Assembly: GCF_016616235.1 (NCBI RefSeq)
Contig: NZ_CP067100.1
Coordinates: forward strand, 2,787,001-2,851,000
Source of the DNA: Bradyrhizobium diazoefficiens
Lineage (GTDB): Bacteria; Pseudomonadota; Alphaproteobacteria; Rhizobiales; Xanthobacteraceae
Length of the DNA stretch: 64,000 bases
Reading direction: 5' to 3'
Shown here: piece after piece, positions 40,342 to 49,818 of the stretch
Position numbering within the stretch: the stretch's first letter is position 1
Layout: every line of letters starts with the position of its first letter
Program-made: the position numbers and the translations under genes
The notes under the pieces: generated by a model
The model's input: only the letters and a program-made list of their open reading frames with translations
The model's database searches: none
Told to the model about the DNA's origin: nothing

Positions 40342-42693
40342 ATGAAAGTCGCGATCATCGGTGGCGGACCTGCAGGTCTCTACGCAGCGATCCTGCTGAA
40401 GAAGCAACGTCCGGGCGCTGCGATCACGGTGTATGAGCGCAACCGCGCCGACGACACCTTCGGCTTCGGCGTGGTGTTCTCCGACGCCACGCTGGACAAT
40501 TTCGAGAAGCAGGACCTTCCGAGCTATCGCCGCATCACCCAGGAATTCGCCTATTGGGACGACATCGCTGTGCATTTTCGCGGTACGGTGCATCGCGTCG
40601 GGGGCAACGGTTTCTGCGGCTGCTCGCGGCAAAGACTGCTTCTGATCCTCCAGGAGCGGGCGCGCGAGCTTGGCGTCAGCCTGCATTTCGAGGTGGACAT
40701 CGACGATGAGGCGCGCTTTGCCGATGCCGATCTGATCTTGCTTGCCGATGGCGTCAACAGCCGTTTCCGCGAGAAACATGCCGAGCACTTCCAACCGGAA
40801 GTCGATCTCCGCACCAACAAGTTTGCCTGGATGGGGTCGACCAGGCCGCTCGATGCCTTCACCTTCATCTTCCAGGAGACCGAGTGGGGGCCGTTCATCG
40901 CCCACGCCTACCAGTACGAGGCCGGACACTCGACCTGGATCTTCGAGACCGATCCGGAGACGTTCGCGCGGGCAGGGCTCATCGGGCTGAGCGAGCAGGA
41001 GTCCGCCGCGCGGATGGCGGACATCTTTGGCTGGTTCCTCGATGGGCACAAGCTACTGACGAACCGCTCGATGTGGCGCAATTTCCCGATGATCCGCAGC
41101 AGGCGCTGGGTCAAGGATAACATGGTCCTGCTTGGCGACGCCAAAGCGAGCGCGCATTTCTCGATCGGCTCCGGGACCAAGCTTGCGATGGAAGACGCGA
41201 TCGCGTTGGCCGATGCCATGGAGAAGGCGCCCAGCATCGAAGCCGCTCTGGAGGTTTATGAGCATGGCCGCCGCGAAGAGGTCGAGAAGACCCAGCACGC
41301 TGCCGACGTCTCGCTGGTCTGGTTCGAGCATGTCGACCGCTTCTGGGATTTCGACCCCGTGCAGTTCGCCTTCGGCGTCATGACGCGCTCAAAGGCGATC
41401 ACCTATGATAATCTCAAGCTCCGTGCGCCCGATTTCGTGGCCGAGGTCGAGAAGTCGTTTGCCAGGCAGGTTCGCGACCGCGGGTTCAATGTCGACACCG
41501 ATACGCCGATGGTGCCGCTGTTTCAGCCCTTCCGCTTGCGGAAGATGGAGATCGCCAACCGCGCCGTGATGTCGCCGATGTGCATGTACTCGGCCAGAGA
41601 AGGTGTGCCGACCGATTTCCATCTGGTCCACTACGGCTCGCGCGCCATCGGCGGCGCCGGCCTGATTTTCACGGAAATGACCTGCGTCAGCCGCGACGCT
41701 CGGATCACGCCCGGCTGCGCCGGCTTGTGGAATGATGAACAGGAAGCCGCGTGGCGGCGCATCGTGGATTTCGTCCACGGCAACTCGGCCGCAAAGATCT
41801 GCCTGCAACTCGGGCATGCCGGCCGCAAGGGTGCGACCAGGCTGATGTGGGACGGCATGGACCGTCCGCTGGAGGAGGGCGGCTGGGACGTGATCTCGGC
41901 ATCGCCGCTGCCCTATTTCCCGGATAGCCGGGTGCCGCGTGAGCTCGATCGCGCCGGCATGAGTGCAGTGAGGGATGCTTTCGTCGCTGCGGCCGAGCGC
42001 GGCGAGCGCTGCGGCTTCGACATGCTGGAGCTGCATTGCGCCCACGGCTATCTGCTGGCGAGCTTCATCTCGCCGCTGACCAACACCCGCACGGACGAAT
42101 ATGGCGGCTCGCTCGAAAACCGCTTGCGTTTCCCGCTGGAGGTGTTCGAGGCGTTACGCGCGGTCTGGCCGTCGCACAAGCCGATATCTGTGCGTATCTC
42201 CGCGACCGATTGGGCCGATGGAGGCATCACCGGCGATGATGCGGTGGCGATCGCGCGCGCCTTCGCCGAGGCCGGTGTCGATCTCGTCGATGTCTCGACC
42301 GGGCAGACCGTGCGCGATGCGCAGCCGGTCTATGGGCGCATGTTCCAGACGCCGTTCTCCGACCAGGTCCGCAACGAGGCGCGCGTCGCCACGATGTGCG
42401 TCGGCAACATCACGACCGCGGACCAGGCCAACACGATTTTGGCCGCTGGCCGGGCGGACCTCGTTGCGCTGGGGCGGCCGCATCTGGTCGATCCCTTCTT
42501 CACCATGAAGGCGGCGGCCTGGTACGGCGCGAACGATGCGTTCTGCCCGCCGCAATATCTGCCCGGCAAAGACCAGATTTTCCGCAACAGCGTCCGCGAC
42601 AGGCAGGATCTCGAGGAGCTGCGAATTAAGGCTAAGCCCAAGACCCGGGCCGAGCTCAAGGCGGAAGCGACAAAGCCGCTTGCGGCGGAGTGA
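40342..42693 (+). CDS. fused 2-aminobenzoyl-CoA (or salicylyl-CoA 5-) monooxygenase/reductase
   Basis: 783 residues in two parts. Residues 1-~385 are a flavoprotein monooxygenase ([40 protein letters not shown]). Residues ~390-760 are an Old-Yellow-Enzyme domain ([52 protein letters not shown]). This fusion is known for 2-aminobenzoyl-CoA monooxygenase/reductase, which hydroxylates and then reduces the ring; databases often call it bifunctional salicylyl-CoA 5-hydroxylase. I chose the ATG that starts right at the Rossmann strand because an ATG at 40315 lies only 5 bp from the operator and has no ribosome site. The matching ligase is at 46638. Confidence 0.88.
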   Translation: MKVAIIGGGPAGLYAAILLKKQRPGAAITVYERNRADDTFGFGVVFSDATLDNFEKQDLPSYRRITQEFAYWDDIAVHFRGTVHRVGGNGFCGCSRQRLLLILQERARELGVSLHFEVDIDDEARFADADLILLADGVNSRFREKHAEHFQPEVDLRTNKFAWMGSTRPLDAFTFIFQETEWGPFIAHAYQYEAGHSTWIFETDPETFARAGLIGLSEQESAARMADIFGWFLDGHKLLTNRSMWRNFPMIRSRRWVKDNMVLLGDAKASAHFSIGSGTKLAMEDAIALADAMEKAPSIEAALEVYEHGRREEVEKTQHAADVSLVWFEHVDRFWDFDPVQFAFGVMTRSKAITYDNLKLRAPDFVAEVEKSFARQVRDRGFNVDTDTPMVPLFQPFRLRKMEIANRAVMSPMCMYSAREGVPTDFHLVHYGSRAIGGAGLIFTEMTCVSRDARITPGCAGLWNDEQEAAWRRIVDFVHGNSAAKICLQLGHAGRKGATRLMWDGMDRPLEEGGWDVISASPLPYFPDSRVPRELDRAGMSAVRDAFVAAAERGERCGFDMLELHCAHGYLLASFISPLTNTRTDEYGGSLENRLRFPLEVFEALRAVWPSHKPISVRISATDWADGGITGDDAVAIARAFAEAGVDLVDVSTGQTVRDAQPVYGRMFQTPFSDQVRNEARVATMCVGNITTADQANTILAAGRADLVALGRPHLVDPFFTMKAAAWYGANDAFCPPQYLPGKDQIFRNSVRDRQDLEELRIKAKPKTRAELKAEATKPLAAE

Positions 42694-42748
42694 CCGCCTA
42701 TGCGACGTTGACCCATTGCCTGACGTGTTTTGACTGGAGTTGAGGGCG

Positions 42749-43999
42749 ATGAAGGCGATTATCGTCGGTGGCGGTATCGGTGGTCTCACCACGGCATTGA
42801 TGCTGCGCTCACGTGGCCTGGACTGCGAGATCTTCGAGCAGGCCGATACCATCCGCGAGCTTGGCGTCGGCATCAACACGCTGCCCCATGCGATGCGCGA
42901 GCTCGCCGGCCTCGGCCTGCTGCAGAAGCTCGACGACGTCGCGATCCGCACCGACCAGCTCTATTATCTTAATCGCCACGGCCAAGAGGTCTGGCGCGAA
43001 GCGCGCGGCATCGATGCCGGTCATGATGTGCCGCAATTCTCGATCCATCGCGGTCGCCTCCAGGGCGTCATCCATCGCGCAGTGGAGGAGCGGCTCGGGC
43101 CGGAAGCAATCCACACCGGTTGCCGCCTCGGCGCCTTCACGCAGGACGAGGGCGGCGTCACCGCCTATTTCTTCGATCGCGCCGGTGTGCACATCCACAC
43201 CGCGCGGGGCGATATCCTGATCGGCGCCGACGGCATCCATTCGCGCGTCCGGGAAACGTTGTTCCCGAACGAAGGGCCGCCGTGCTGGAACGGCCTGATG
43301 CTGTGGCGCGGCGCGCGCGACTGGCCGCTGTTCCTCACCGGTAAGTCGATGATCGTGGCCGGCGGCCTCGATGCCAAGGTGGTGATCTATCCCATTGCGG
43401 AGGGATCGAGCCCGGCGAGCCGTCTCACCAATTGGGCGGTGCTGGTGAAGGTCGGCGAGGGCAATGCGCCGCCGCCGCGGAAAGAAGACTGGTCGCGCCC
43501 GGGCCGGCGCGAGGAACTGATGCCGCATGTGGCGCGCTTCTCCGTGCCGTACATCGACGTGAGAAGCCTGATCTCAGCTACGCCGGAATTCTACGAATAT
43601 CCCACTTGCGATCGCGATCCCTTGCCTTACTGGTCGTCCGGGCGCGTCACGCTGCTCGGTGATGCCGCGCATCCCATGTATCCGGTCGGCTCCAACGGTG
43701 CTTCGCAGGCGATCCTCGATGCGCGCTGTCTCGCCGACGCGCTGGCGCGGGCCGAGCATCCGCGCCAGGCGTTGGTCGAGTATGAGAAGAAGCGCCTGCC
43801 GATGACCGCGGACATCGTCCGCTCCAACCGGCGCGGCGGCCCCGAAGGCGTCATCGATGCCGTCGAGCAGCTCGCGCCCGACGGCTTCGACAACGTCGAT
43901 AACGTCTTGAGCTATTCTCAGCGCGAGGCCATCGTGCGCGGCTATGCCACCAAGGCCGGCTTCGCGGCCGTGCCCGGACTTGCGGCGGTGCGCGCTTAA
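42749..43999 (+). CDS. FAD-dependent monooxygenase (PhzS/salicylate-hydroxylase-like)
   Basis: About 416 residues. FAD motifs AIIVGGGIGGLTTALMLRSR, ILIGADGIHSRVRETLF and VTLLGDAAHPMYPVGSNGAS are intact, and GVGINTLPHAMRELAGLG is a signature of PhzS-type enzymes. It follows the fused monooxygenase by ~55 bp with GGAG and GAGGG before the ATG. It may handle a hydroxylated aromatic side product or be a second entry route; the substrate is unknown. Confidence 0.83.
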   Translation: MKAIIVGGGIGGLTTALMLRSRGLDCEIFEQADTIRELGVGINTLPHAMRELAGLGLLQKLDDVAIRTDQLYYLNRHGQEVWREARGIDAGHDVPQFSIHRGRLQGVIHRAVEERLGPEAIHTGCRLGAFTQDEGGVTAYFFDRAGVHIHTARGDILIGADGIHSRVRETLFPNEGPPCWNGLMLWRGARDWPLFLTGKSMIVAGGLDAKVVIYPIAEGSSPASRLTNWAVLVKVGEGNAPPPRKEDWSRPGRREELMPHVARFSVPYIDVRSLISATPEFYEYPTCDRDPLPYWSSGRVTLLGDAAHPMYPVGSNGASQAILDARCLADALARAEHPRQALVEYEKKRLPMTADIVRSNRRGGPEGVIDAVEQLAPDGFDNVDNVLSYSQREAIVRGYATKAGFAAVPGLAAVRA

Positions 44000-44013
44000 G
44001 GCGCTTTTGATTG

Positions 44014-44060
44014 AGCATGCCCTTCCGGAAAACCGCTTCGCAGTTTTCCGGGGGCATGCT
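44014..44060. repeat. Bradyrhizobium-type intergenic palindrome between convergent genes
   Basis: AGCATGCCC/GGGCATGCT (9 bp) and inner CCGGAAAAC/GTTTTCCGG (9 bp) form a long hairpin with the loop CGCTTCGCA. Palindromes with CGGAAAAC-CGCTTCGCA cores are, to my knowledge, widespread between genes in this genus. It probably acts as a bidirectional terminator. Confidence 0.7.
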
Positions 44061-44061
44061 G

Positions 44062-44520
44062 CTAGCCGGCGCCGGGCGGCGGCGGCAGGAAGTGGATGTT
44101 GAACTCGGCGGCCATCGCCACCACGTCCTCCGGCTTCTGCTCCTTCATATTGTGAAGGCCCCAGAACAGGTCGAACAGTTTCTTGGTCGGCGAGACCCAG
44201 AACAGCACTTTTGCGGTCTGCTCCGACTTGTTGAAAATGCCGTGCGGCACGCCCATGCCAAGCCGGATCAGATCGCCCGGGGTCGCCTGCGCCTCGGAGT
44301 TGCCAAGCATGAAATCGAGCTTGCCTTCCAGCATGTAGAGATACTCATCCTGATCGGGATGGATGTGCGGCGGCACGAATGTGCCGGGCGGCAGTGTCGC
44401 GTGCCAGGAGAAGCTGTGCTCAGTCTTGCTCTTTGGCACATAGGTCTGGCCGAGGATGTTCCAGCAAATGCCCTGGATCCCCTCGTTGGCCCGCGTGATA
44501 CCGGTGATTTCGCTGTTCAT
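44062..44520 (-). CDS. cupin-domain protein
   Basis: 152 residues with the two cupin motifs: PPHIHPDQDEYLYMLEGKLD (His, His, Glu ligands) and PGDLIRLGMGVPHGIFN (third His). No signal peptide. Single small cupins may be dioxygenases, isomerases or ligand sensors. Its place next to the anthranilate-type genes suggests a role on a pathway intermediate, but this is only inference. It is followed on the same strand after the binding-protein gene by 24 bp. Confidence 0.8.
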   Translation of the reverse strand: MNSEITGITRANEGIQGICWNILGQTYVPKSKTEHSFSWHATLPPGTFVPPHIHPDQDEYLYMLEGKLDFMLGNSEAQATPGDLIRLGMGVPHGIFNKSEQTAKVLFWVSPTKKLFDLFWGLHNMKEQKPEDVVAMAAEFNIHFLPPPPGAG

Positions 44521-44544
44521 TGCAGTCCTCCCTTAGCGCGACGC

Positions 44545-45720
44545 TTAGTTCGCCGCCTTGCAGTCCTTGGCATAGCGGTCGCCGTAATTCTCGAACACCT
44601 TCTGCACGATCTCGGTCTGGAATTTGCCGTCCGGACGCTTGGCGACCTTGGTCAGGTAAAAATCCTGGATCGGATAGCCGTTGGTGTTGAACTTGAACCG
44701 TCCGCGCAGCGACGTGAAGTCCGCCTTCTTCAGGGCAGCCGCAACGGCGTCCTTGTTGGTGAGATCGCCCTTCAGGCCTTTGACTGCGCTGTCGATCAGC
44801 ATCGCCGCGTCGTACGCCTGCATGGCATAGGTCCCGGGCACGCTGTTGTAGGTGGCTTCATAGGCCGAAACGAACTTCTTGTTCTGTGGATTGTCCAGAT
44901 TGGGCGCCCAGTTCGCGCCGCCAAACATGCCGACCGCCGCCTCCTGTTGCGCCGGCAGGGTCGATTCATCCACCGTGAAAGCCGAGAGGACCGGAATGCT
45001 CTCGGCAAGGCCGGCCTGCTTGTACTGCTTGACCAGATTGACGCCGAGGCCGCCCGGCATGAACGTGAACACCGCATCGGGCTTCTGCGACGAGATCTTC
45101 GACAGCTCCGGCTGGAAATCCAGCGTATTGAGCGGCATGTAGGATTCTTCGACGATCTCCCCCTTGTAGTCGAGCTTGAAGCCGGCTACCGAATCCTTGC
45201 CGGCCTGATAGTTCGGCACCATCAGGTACATGCGCTTGTAGCCGCGATCCTGCGCCACCTTGCCGAGGATCTCGTGAACCTGGTCGTTCTGATACGACGT
45301 CACATAGAAGAACGGATTGCAGTCCTTGCCGGCAAACGTCGATGGGCCGGCATTGGGGCTGATCAGGAACACCTTGGATTCCGTCACCGGTCGATGAATC
45401 GCCTGGAGAATGTTGGAGAAGATCGGGCCGACCACGAAGTCGACTTTTTCGCGCTCCAGAAGTCCCTTGACCTTGGTCACGGCCGCGTCAGGCTTGAGCT
45501 CGTCGTCGACCACCACGACCTCGACATCGCGGCCACCCATCTTGCTGCCAAGGTCCTTCACCGCGAGCGCAAAGCCATCGCGCACCTGCTGACCGAGCGC
45601 GGCCGCGGGCCCCGACAGGGTCACGATCACACCAAGCTTGATCTTCTCCTGGGCGAGGGCGGGGCTCGTTGCGGTGCCGAGCAGTAAGGTAGCCGCGGCC
45701 AAAGTCATTTGCGTCTTCAT
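44545..45720 (-). CDS. branched-chain-amino-acid-type ABC substrate-binding protein
   Basis: About 391 residues with a signal peptide (LAAATLLLGTATSPALA-QE). Periplasmic binding fold of the LivJ/HmgII class: KLGVIVTLSGPAAALGQQVR, FVVGPIFSNILQAIHRPVTE, YQAGKDSVAGFKLDY. Members of this class in catabolic clusters bind aromatic acids. No permease or ATPase gene is adjacent, so it must share a transporter encoded elsewhere. GAGGGACAG precedes the ATG. Operator sites D and E lie between it and the divergent marR gene. Confidence 0.85.
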   Translation of the reverse strand: MKTQMTLAAATLLLGTATSPALAQEKIKLGVIVTLSGPAAALGQQVRDGFALAVKDLGSKMGGRDVEVVVVDDELKPDAAVTKVKGLLEREKVDFVVGPIFSNILQAIHRPVTESKVFLISPNAGPSTFAGKDCNPFFYVTSYQNDQVHEILGKVAQDRGYKRMYLMVPNYQAGKDSVAGFKLDYKGEIVEESYMPLNTLDFQPELSKISSQKPDAVFTFMPGGLGVNLVKQYKQAGLAESIPVLSAFTVDESTLPAQQEAAVGMFGGANWAPNLDNPQNKKFVSAYEATYNSVPGTYAMQAYDAAMLIDSAVKGLKGDLTNKDAVAAALKKADFTSLRGRFKFNTNGYPIQDFYLTKVAKRPDGKFQTEIVQKVFENYGDRYAKDCKAAN

Positions 45721-45862
45721 GATCTGTCCCTCGTGACACCGGGGCGTGCGCAGCAAGCCGCGTACTCCAATCCAAGCTTATGCCGATGACGGCGCTCGCG
45801 GCAAGCAAAGCTCAAGGCGCCGCCATCCTGCGGCCAGCAGCGCATGCAAGCGGCGCGCCAAT

Positions 45863-45880
45863 TATTTGAAGCCTAAAGAA
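45863..45880. promoter_or_regulatory. putative MarR operator, site D
   Basis: TATTTGAAGCCTAAAGAA, 15 of 18 matches to TATTTTAAGCCTAAAATA, in the divergent space between the binding-protein gene and marR. Confidence 0.55.
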
Positions 45881-45931
45881 ATCGACGTGCGGTCGATTGC
45901 TGCAGCTTTGGACTTGCGGCCGGCTTCAATT

Positions 45932-45949
45932 TATTTGAAGCTCAAAACG
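45932..45949. promoter_or_regulatory. putative MarR operator, site E
   Basis: TATTTGAAGCTCAAAACG, 13 of 18 matches, 22 bp before the marR start. It would allow autoregulation. Confidence 0.5.
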
Positions 45950-45971
45950 TTGGGGAATCCCTGGCGGCCCA

Positions 45972-46490
45972 ATGCCGGGCGTGACTGACTGCACCGAGAT
46001 GCTCGATTCCGAGACCAAGGCCGTCGAAACACCGGAGGACCATGCCGAAGAGCTTCGGCTGTGGCTGCGTCTGCTCACCTGCACCACCCTGATCGAGGGC
46101 GAAGTCCGCGGCCGGCTGCGGCAGCGCTTCGACGTCACGCTGCCCCGGTTCGATTTGATGGCACAACTCGACAAGGCGCCCGACGGCATGACGCTGTCCG
46201 ACGTGTCCAAGCGCATGATGGTGTCCAACGGCAACGTCACCGGCCTTGTCGAGCGTCTCGTCGAATCCGGTCATCTCGACCGCCGCACCTCGGACACGGA
46301 CCGCCGGGTCCAGGTGATCCGCCTCACGAAGCTCGGGCGCGCCGAGTTCCGCAGGATGGCCACAGAACACGAGACCTGGATTGCCGATCTCTTCGCCGAC
46401 CTCACGCCGAAAGAGGTGCGCGAACTGATGCGGCTGCTCGCCAAGACCAAGGCGTCGGCGCAGAAATCGGCTGCGCGCCGCCGGCCATAG
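45972..46490 (+). CDS. MarR-family transcriptional regulator
   Basis: 172 residues. The winged helix-turn-helix is clear: MTLSDVSKRMMVSNGNVTGL (recognition helix), then VERLVESGHLDRRTSDTDRR and VQVIRLTKLGRAEF (wing). The N- and C-terminal helices form the dimer domain. MarR proteins usually repress until an aromatic acid or acyl-CoA binds. The six matching palindromes around this gene cluster make it the likely local repressor. Confidence 0.88.
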   Translation: MPGVTDCTEMLDSETKAVETPEDHAEELRLWLRLLTCTTLIEGEVRGRLRQRFDVTLPRFDLMAQLDKAPDGMTLSDVSKRMMVSNGNVTGLVERLVESGHLDRRTSDTDRRVQVIRLTKLGRAEFRRMATEHETWIADLFADLTPKEVRELMRLLAKTKASAQKSAARRRP

Positions 46491-46559
46491 GTCCGCGGCC
46501 GGACAGCCGCCAATTCCACTTTGCCGCAGCAAAATGCACGGGATGCTCAAAATCCGCTA

Positions 46560-46588
46560 TTGCGCCAAATTGTTTTAAGCCTAAAATG
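46560..46588 (+). promoter_or_regulatory. promoter overlapped by MarR operator, site F
   Basis: TGTTTTAAGCCTAAAATG (46571-46588), 16 of 18 matches. TTGCGC (46560-46565), a 16-bp gap and TAAAAT (46582-46587) repeat the exact geometry seen before the fused monooxygenase gene. The ligase ATG is 50 bp downstream. Confidence 0.7.
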
Positions 46589-46637
46589 TTTATCAGTTCG
46601 TGCTGCCGGGTGCTTTCCATGCGCAAAGGAGCGTGCG

Positions 46638-48329
46638 ATGGCCAACGCCGCCAAGGTTCAAGTCTCGGGCTCGCATGACGGCAACGCCGCCACGGCCCAT
46701 GTCGATACGTTCGCGCGGCAGCATCTGCCGCCGCCAGAGTTGTGGCCCGAATTCATCTTCACGCGGCCGGAGCTGCACTACCCACAGCGGCTGAACTGCG
46801 TCAGCTATTTTCTCGATCGCTGGGTCGAGCAGGGCCATGGTGACGCGCCCTGCGTCATCAGCCCCGCCGTCAGCTACAGCTATCGCGAGCTGCAAGCGCT
46901 GGTGAACCGCATCGCCAATGTGCTGGTCGGCAAGCTGGGTCTCGTCACCGGTGAACGTGTGCTGCTGCGCTCGGCCAACAATCCGATGATGGTTGCGACC
47001 TATCTCGCGGTGATCAAGGCGGGCGGCATTTGCGTCGCAACGATGCCACTGCTGCGCGCCAAGGAGCTGTCCTATCCGATTCAGAAGGCGGCAATCACGC
47101 TGGCCCTCTGCGACGGAAAGCTGTCCGGCGGGATGGAGAAGGCAAGGCTGGCTGCGCCCGCCCTCAGGCACGTGGTCTATTGGGGCAATGGCGCGGCCAA
47201 TTCGCTCGAGGCGCTGATCGCCGATGCTAGCGCGGAGTTCCAAGCTGTCGATACCGCCTCCGACGACATCTGCCTGATCGCGTTCACGTCGGGCACGACA
47301 GGCGATCCCAAGGGCACCATGCATTTCCATCGGGACATGCTGGCGGTCTGCGACGGCTATGCGCGCAACATTCTGCGCGCCGAGCAGAAGGATCGCTTTG
47401 TCGGCTCGGCGCCGCTCGCCTTCACCTTCGGTTTCGGCGGCGTGCTGTTTCCGATGCATATCGGCGCGTCCTTCGTCGTGCTGGAGAAGACGACGCCCGA
47501 CGACATGCTGTCGGCGATCGAGCAGTACAAGACCACGGTCTGCTTCACCGCACCGACCGCGTACCGCGCCATGATCGGCAAGCTTGCCGGCCGCGATATC
47601 TCCTCGCTGCGAAAATGCGTTTCCGCAGGCGAGGCATTGCCAAAACCGACATTCGACGCCTGGCTCAAGGCCACCGGCATCAAATTGATGGACGGCATCG
47701 GCTCGACCGAGATGCTGCACATCTTCATCAGTGCGACGGAAGACGAGATCCGCCCCGGTGCGACCGGCAAGCCCGTTCCCGGCTATGAGGCCAAGATCGT
47801 CGACGATGACGGCAATGATTTGCCGCCGGGCATGATGGGGAATCTTGCGGTGCGCGGGCCGACCGGCTGCAGGTATCTCGCCGATGAGCGGCAGCGCAAA
47901 TACGTCCAGAACGGCTGGAATATCACCGGTGACACCTATCTCATGGATAGCGACGGCTATTTCTGGTACCAGTCGCGCTCCGACGACATGATCGTGTCGG
48001 CCGGTTACAACATCGCGGGCACGGATGTGGAGGCAGCGCTGCTCACGCATCCGGCAGTCGTCGAGTGTGGCGTCGTCGGTGCGCCGGACGAGGCGCGAGG
48101 CATGATCGTGAAGGCCTATGTCGTCGCCGCGCCCGGCGTGACGCCGGACGCCCAGCTCGCAACCGAGTTGCAGGAGCACGTGAAGCGCGAGATCGCGCCC
48201 TACAAATATCCGCGCGCGATCGAGTTTGTGACGCAGCTGCCGAAGACCGAGACCGGCAAGTTGAAACGCTTCGCCTTGCGGCAGCTTGCGCAGACCGCAG
48301 CGACGTCCTCGGGCGTCGCCGCGCAATGA
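46638..48329 (+). CDS. 2-aminobenzoate-CoA ligase (benzoate-CoA ligase family)
   Basis: 563 residues. The N-terminal HVDTFARQHLPPPELWPEFI is a hallmark of 2-aminobenzoate-CoA ligases. The adenylation motifs are intact: LIAFTSGTTGDPKGTMHF, GIGSTEMLHIFISA, ITGDTYLMDSDGYFWYQSRS and PKTETGKLKRF with the catalytic Lys. It activates anthranilate (or a related benzoate) with ATP and CoA. AAAGGAG lies 6 bp before the ATG. It is followed by the RidA gene and controlled by operator F. Confidence 0.86.
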   Translation: MANAAKVQVSGSHDGNAATAHVDTFARQHLPPPELWPEFIFTRPELHYPQRLNCVSYFLDRWVEQGHGDAPCVISPAVSYSYRELQALVNRIANVLVGKLGLVTGERVLLRSANNPMMVATYLAVIKAGGICVATMPLLRAKELSYPIQKAAITLALCDGKLSGGMEKARLAAPALRHVVYWGNGAANSLEALIADASAEFQAVDTASDDICLIAFTSGTTGDPKGTMHFHRDMLAVCDGYARNILRAEQKDRFVGSAPLAFTFGFGGVLFPMHIGASFVVLEKTTPDDMLSAIEQYKTTVCFTAPTAYRAMIGKLAGRDISSLRKCVSAGEALPKPTFDAWLKATGIKLMDGIGSTEMLHIFISATEDEIRPGATGKPVPGYEAKIVDDDGNDLPPGMMGNLAVRGPTGCRYLADERQRKYVQNGWNITGDTYLMDSDGYFWYQSRSDDMIVSAGYNIAGTDVEAALLTHPAVVECGVVGAPDEARGMIVKAYVVAAPGVTPDAQLATELQEHVKREIAPYKYPRAIEFVTQLPKTETGKLKRFALRQLAQTAATSSGVAAQ

Positions 48330-48344
48330 GATGAGGATCAGGAA

Positions 48345-48809
48345 TTGTCCGTGACGACGCCGAAAGGCCCAGAGCTCGCGGTGCTGCCGACGGCAGCCGA
48401 GGGCGACACCCGTCGAGGCGCGCAGGTGCTCCAGCCCTCGGGCTGGCCGATGCCGAAGGGTTACGCCAACGGCATGGCCGCCGAGGGGCGCATTGTCGTG
48501 ACCGGCGGGGTGATCGGCTGGGATGCCGAGGAGCGTCTCGCCGACGGTTTCGTCGCGCAGGTCGCTCAGACCCTGAGCAACATCGCGGCGATCCTGGCGG
48601 AGGCCGGTGCCGGGCCCGAGCATCTGGTGCGTCTAACCTGGTACGTCGTTGACATGGACGAGTACCTGATGAACCTGAAGGAGCTCGGCAAGATCTACCG
48701 GGCGGTCTTCGGCGCGCATTATCCGGCGATGGCGCTGGTTCAGGTCGTCCGGCTGGTCGAGAAGGCGGCGCGCGTCGAGATCGAGGCCACCGCCGTCATT
48801 CCCCGCTAA
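48345..48809 (+). CDS. RidA-family enamine/imine deaminase
   Basis: 154 residues. The Rid/YjgF core is visible: VLQPSGWPMPKGYANGMAAE, GGVIGWDAEERLADG, the conserved Arg in HLVRLTWYVVDMDEY and the terminal RVEIEATAVIP with Glu. RidA proteins hydrolyse reactive enamines and imines to ketones and ammonia. The fused monooxygenase/reductase yields an amino-cyclohexene-type CoA ester, so a RidA in the same operon as the ligase could remove the amino group. The start (TTG, or GTG at 48351) is uncertain. Confidence 0.83.
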   Translation: MSVTTPKGPELAVLPTAAEGDTRRGAQVLQPSGWPMPKGYANGMAAEGRIVVTGGVIGWDAEERLADGFVAQVAQTLSNIAAILAEAGAGPEHLVRLTWYVVDMDEYLMNLKELGKIYRAVFGAHYPAMALVQVVRLVEKAARVEIEATAVIPR

Positions 48810-48812
48810 CGT

Positions 48813-49808
48813 TCACACCTCATGCTCCGGATCCGCATTCGGTGCGAGGTCGGCGGAGCGGAACGGCTTGGCTTTGTTCAGCTTGCCGTAGGCTTTCGAC
48901 GCGGTTTGCAGCAGCTTCTTTTCCCGCTTGCGGTTGAGGAAGCGAATATGCGCCTCGGGAACGGCCTCGTTCAACGACGCCGCCAGCGTCTGTCCCCGCG
49001 CATCGTCATTCAGCTGGCCGAGCGATTTTTGCGCCTTGCGCAATTGCTTGAGGATCGACCTCTGCTTCGTCAGCGATTCGTCGGCGAACAGGTCCTGCAG
49101 CGACTCGATCGAATAGGTCAGCCGCTTGTTGAGAAGCCGCAGCTTGTGCCGCTTCTCGACGTCGAGCTTGCGGAGCTTGCGCGCTTTCTTGAGCAGCGTC
49201 TTCTCCCATTCCGTCAGTCTTGCCGTGGCATGGTCGGCGAGCGAGCAGCGGCGCAGCCTGATAGCTTCCTTACTGCGTCGGGTCGACCACGGGCCGCTCT
49301 TGATCCAGACCGAGGTCTGCTCGACCAGGCGGCGATAGCGTGCCGATTGCAGCGCACGCGCCAGCAGGCGGTGGCTTTCGGCGCGCTTCTCGTCCCAATG
49401 CTGGAGCTCGGCGATCACGGCGAGCTCCTCGCCGCTTTCGGCGACGACGCGCTCGATCGCCACGTCGAGGTCTCGCACCATGCCGAGCTGGTTGTTGAGC
49501 CATTTCAGCTCGGTCCAGACGCTGGGCCGTAGCGCGTCATCGACCATAGGTGCGAAAAAGCGGATCGTGGTGCGCAGATGCGTTAATGCGATCCGGATCT
49601 GATGCAGCGCCTCCGGGGCGCCGCGGCATGTGCCCTCATGCTGGGCGAGGACGGCATCGAGGTGACGGCGCGCGATGATCCGGAAGGCCGTGTCGCAGGC
49701 CATGCCGGGGCTCAAGCGGCCCGGCAGGGCATTACGCCTCGCCGCAGGCTGGGCGCGAGCGGTCGCCGCCGAACTCCTGGTGGGTCGCGCCATCCTTGCC
49801 CGCGCCAA
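48813..49808 (-). CDS. CHAD-domain protein
   Basis: 331 residues. The CHAD pattern of conserved His/Arg/Lys helices is visible (ALHQIRIALTHLRTTIRFF, LKWLNNQLGMVRDLDVAIE, KRHKLRLLNKRLTYSIESL). CHAD domains bind polyphosphate and localise to granules. The N-terminus is basic. It lies 10 bp after the kinase-like gene on the same strand, so the two form an operon. Confidence 0.87.
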   Translation of the reverse strand: MARARMARPTRSSAATARAQPAARRNALPGRLSPGMACDTAFRIIARRHLDAVLAQHEGTCRGAPEALHQIRIALTHLRTTIRFFAPMVDDALRPSVWTELKWLNNQLGMVRDLDVAIERVVAESGEELAVIAELQHWDEKRAESHRLLARALQSARYRRLVEQTSVWIKSGPWSTRRSKEAIRLRRCSLADHATARLTEWEKTLLKKARKLRKLDVEKRHKLRLLNKRLTYSIESLQDLFADESLTKQRSILKQLRKAQKSLGQLNDDARGQTLAASLNEAVPEAHIRFLNRKREKKLLQTASKAYGKLNKAKPFRSADLAPNADPEHEV

Positions 49809-49818
49809 TCAGATTGCC

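Noticed and set aside
46593..48623. Minus-strand frame of more than 600 codons opposite the CoA ligase
   Set aside because: Antisense artefact; the ligase on the plus strand has every adenylation motif.
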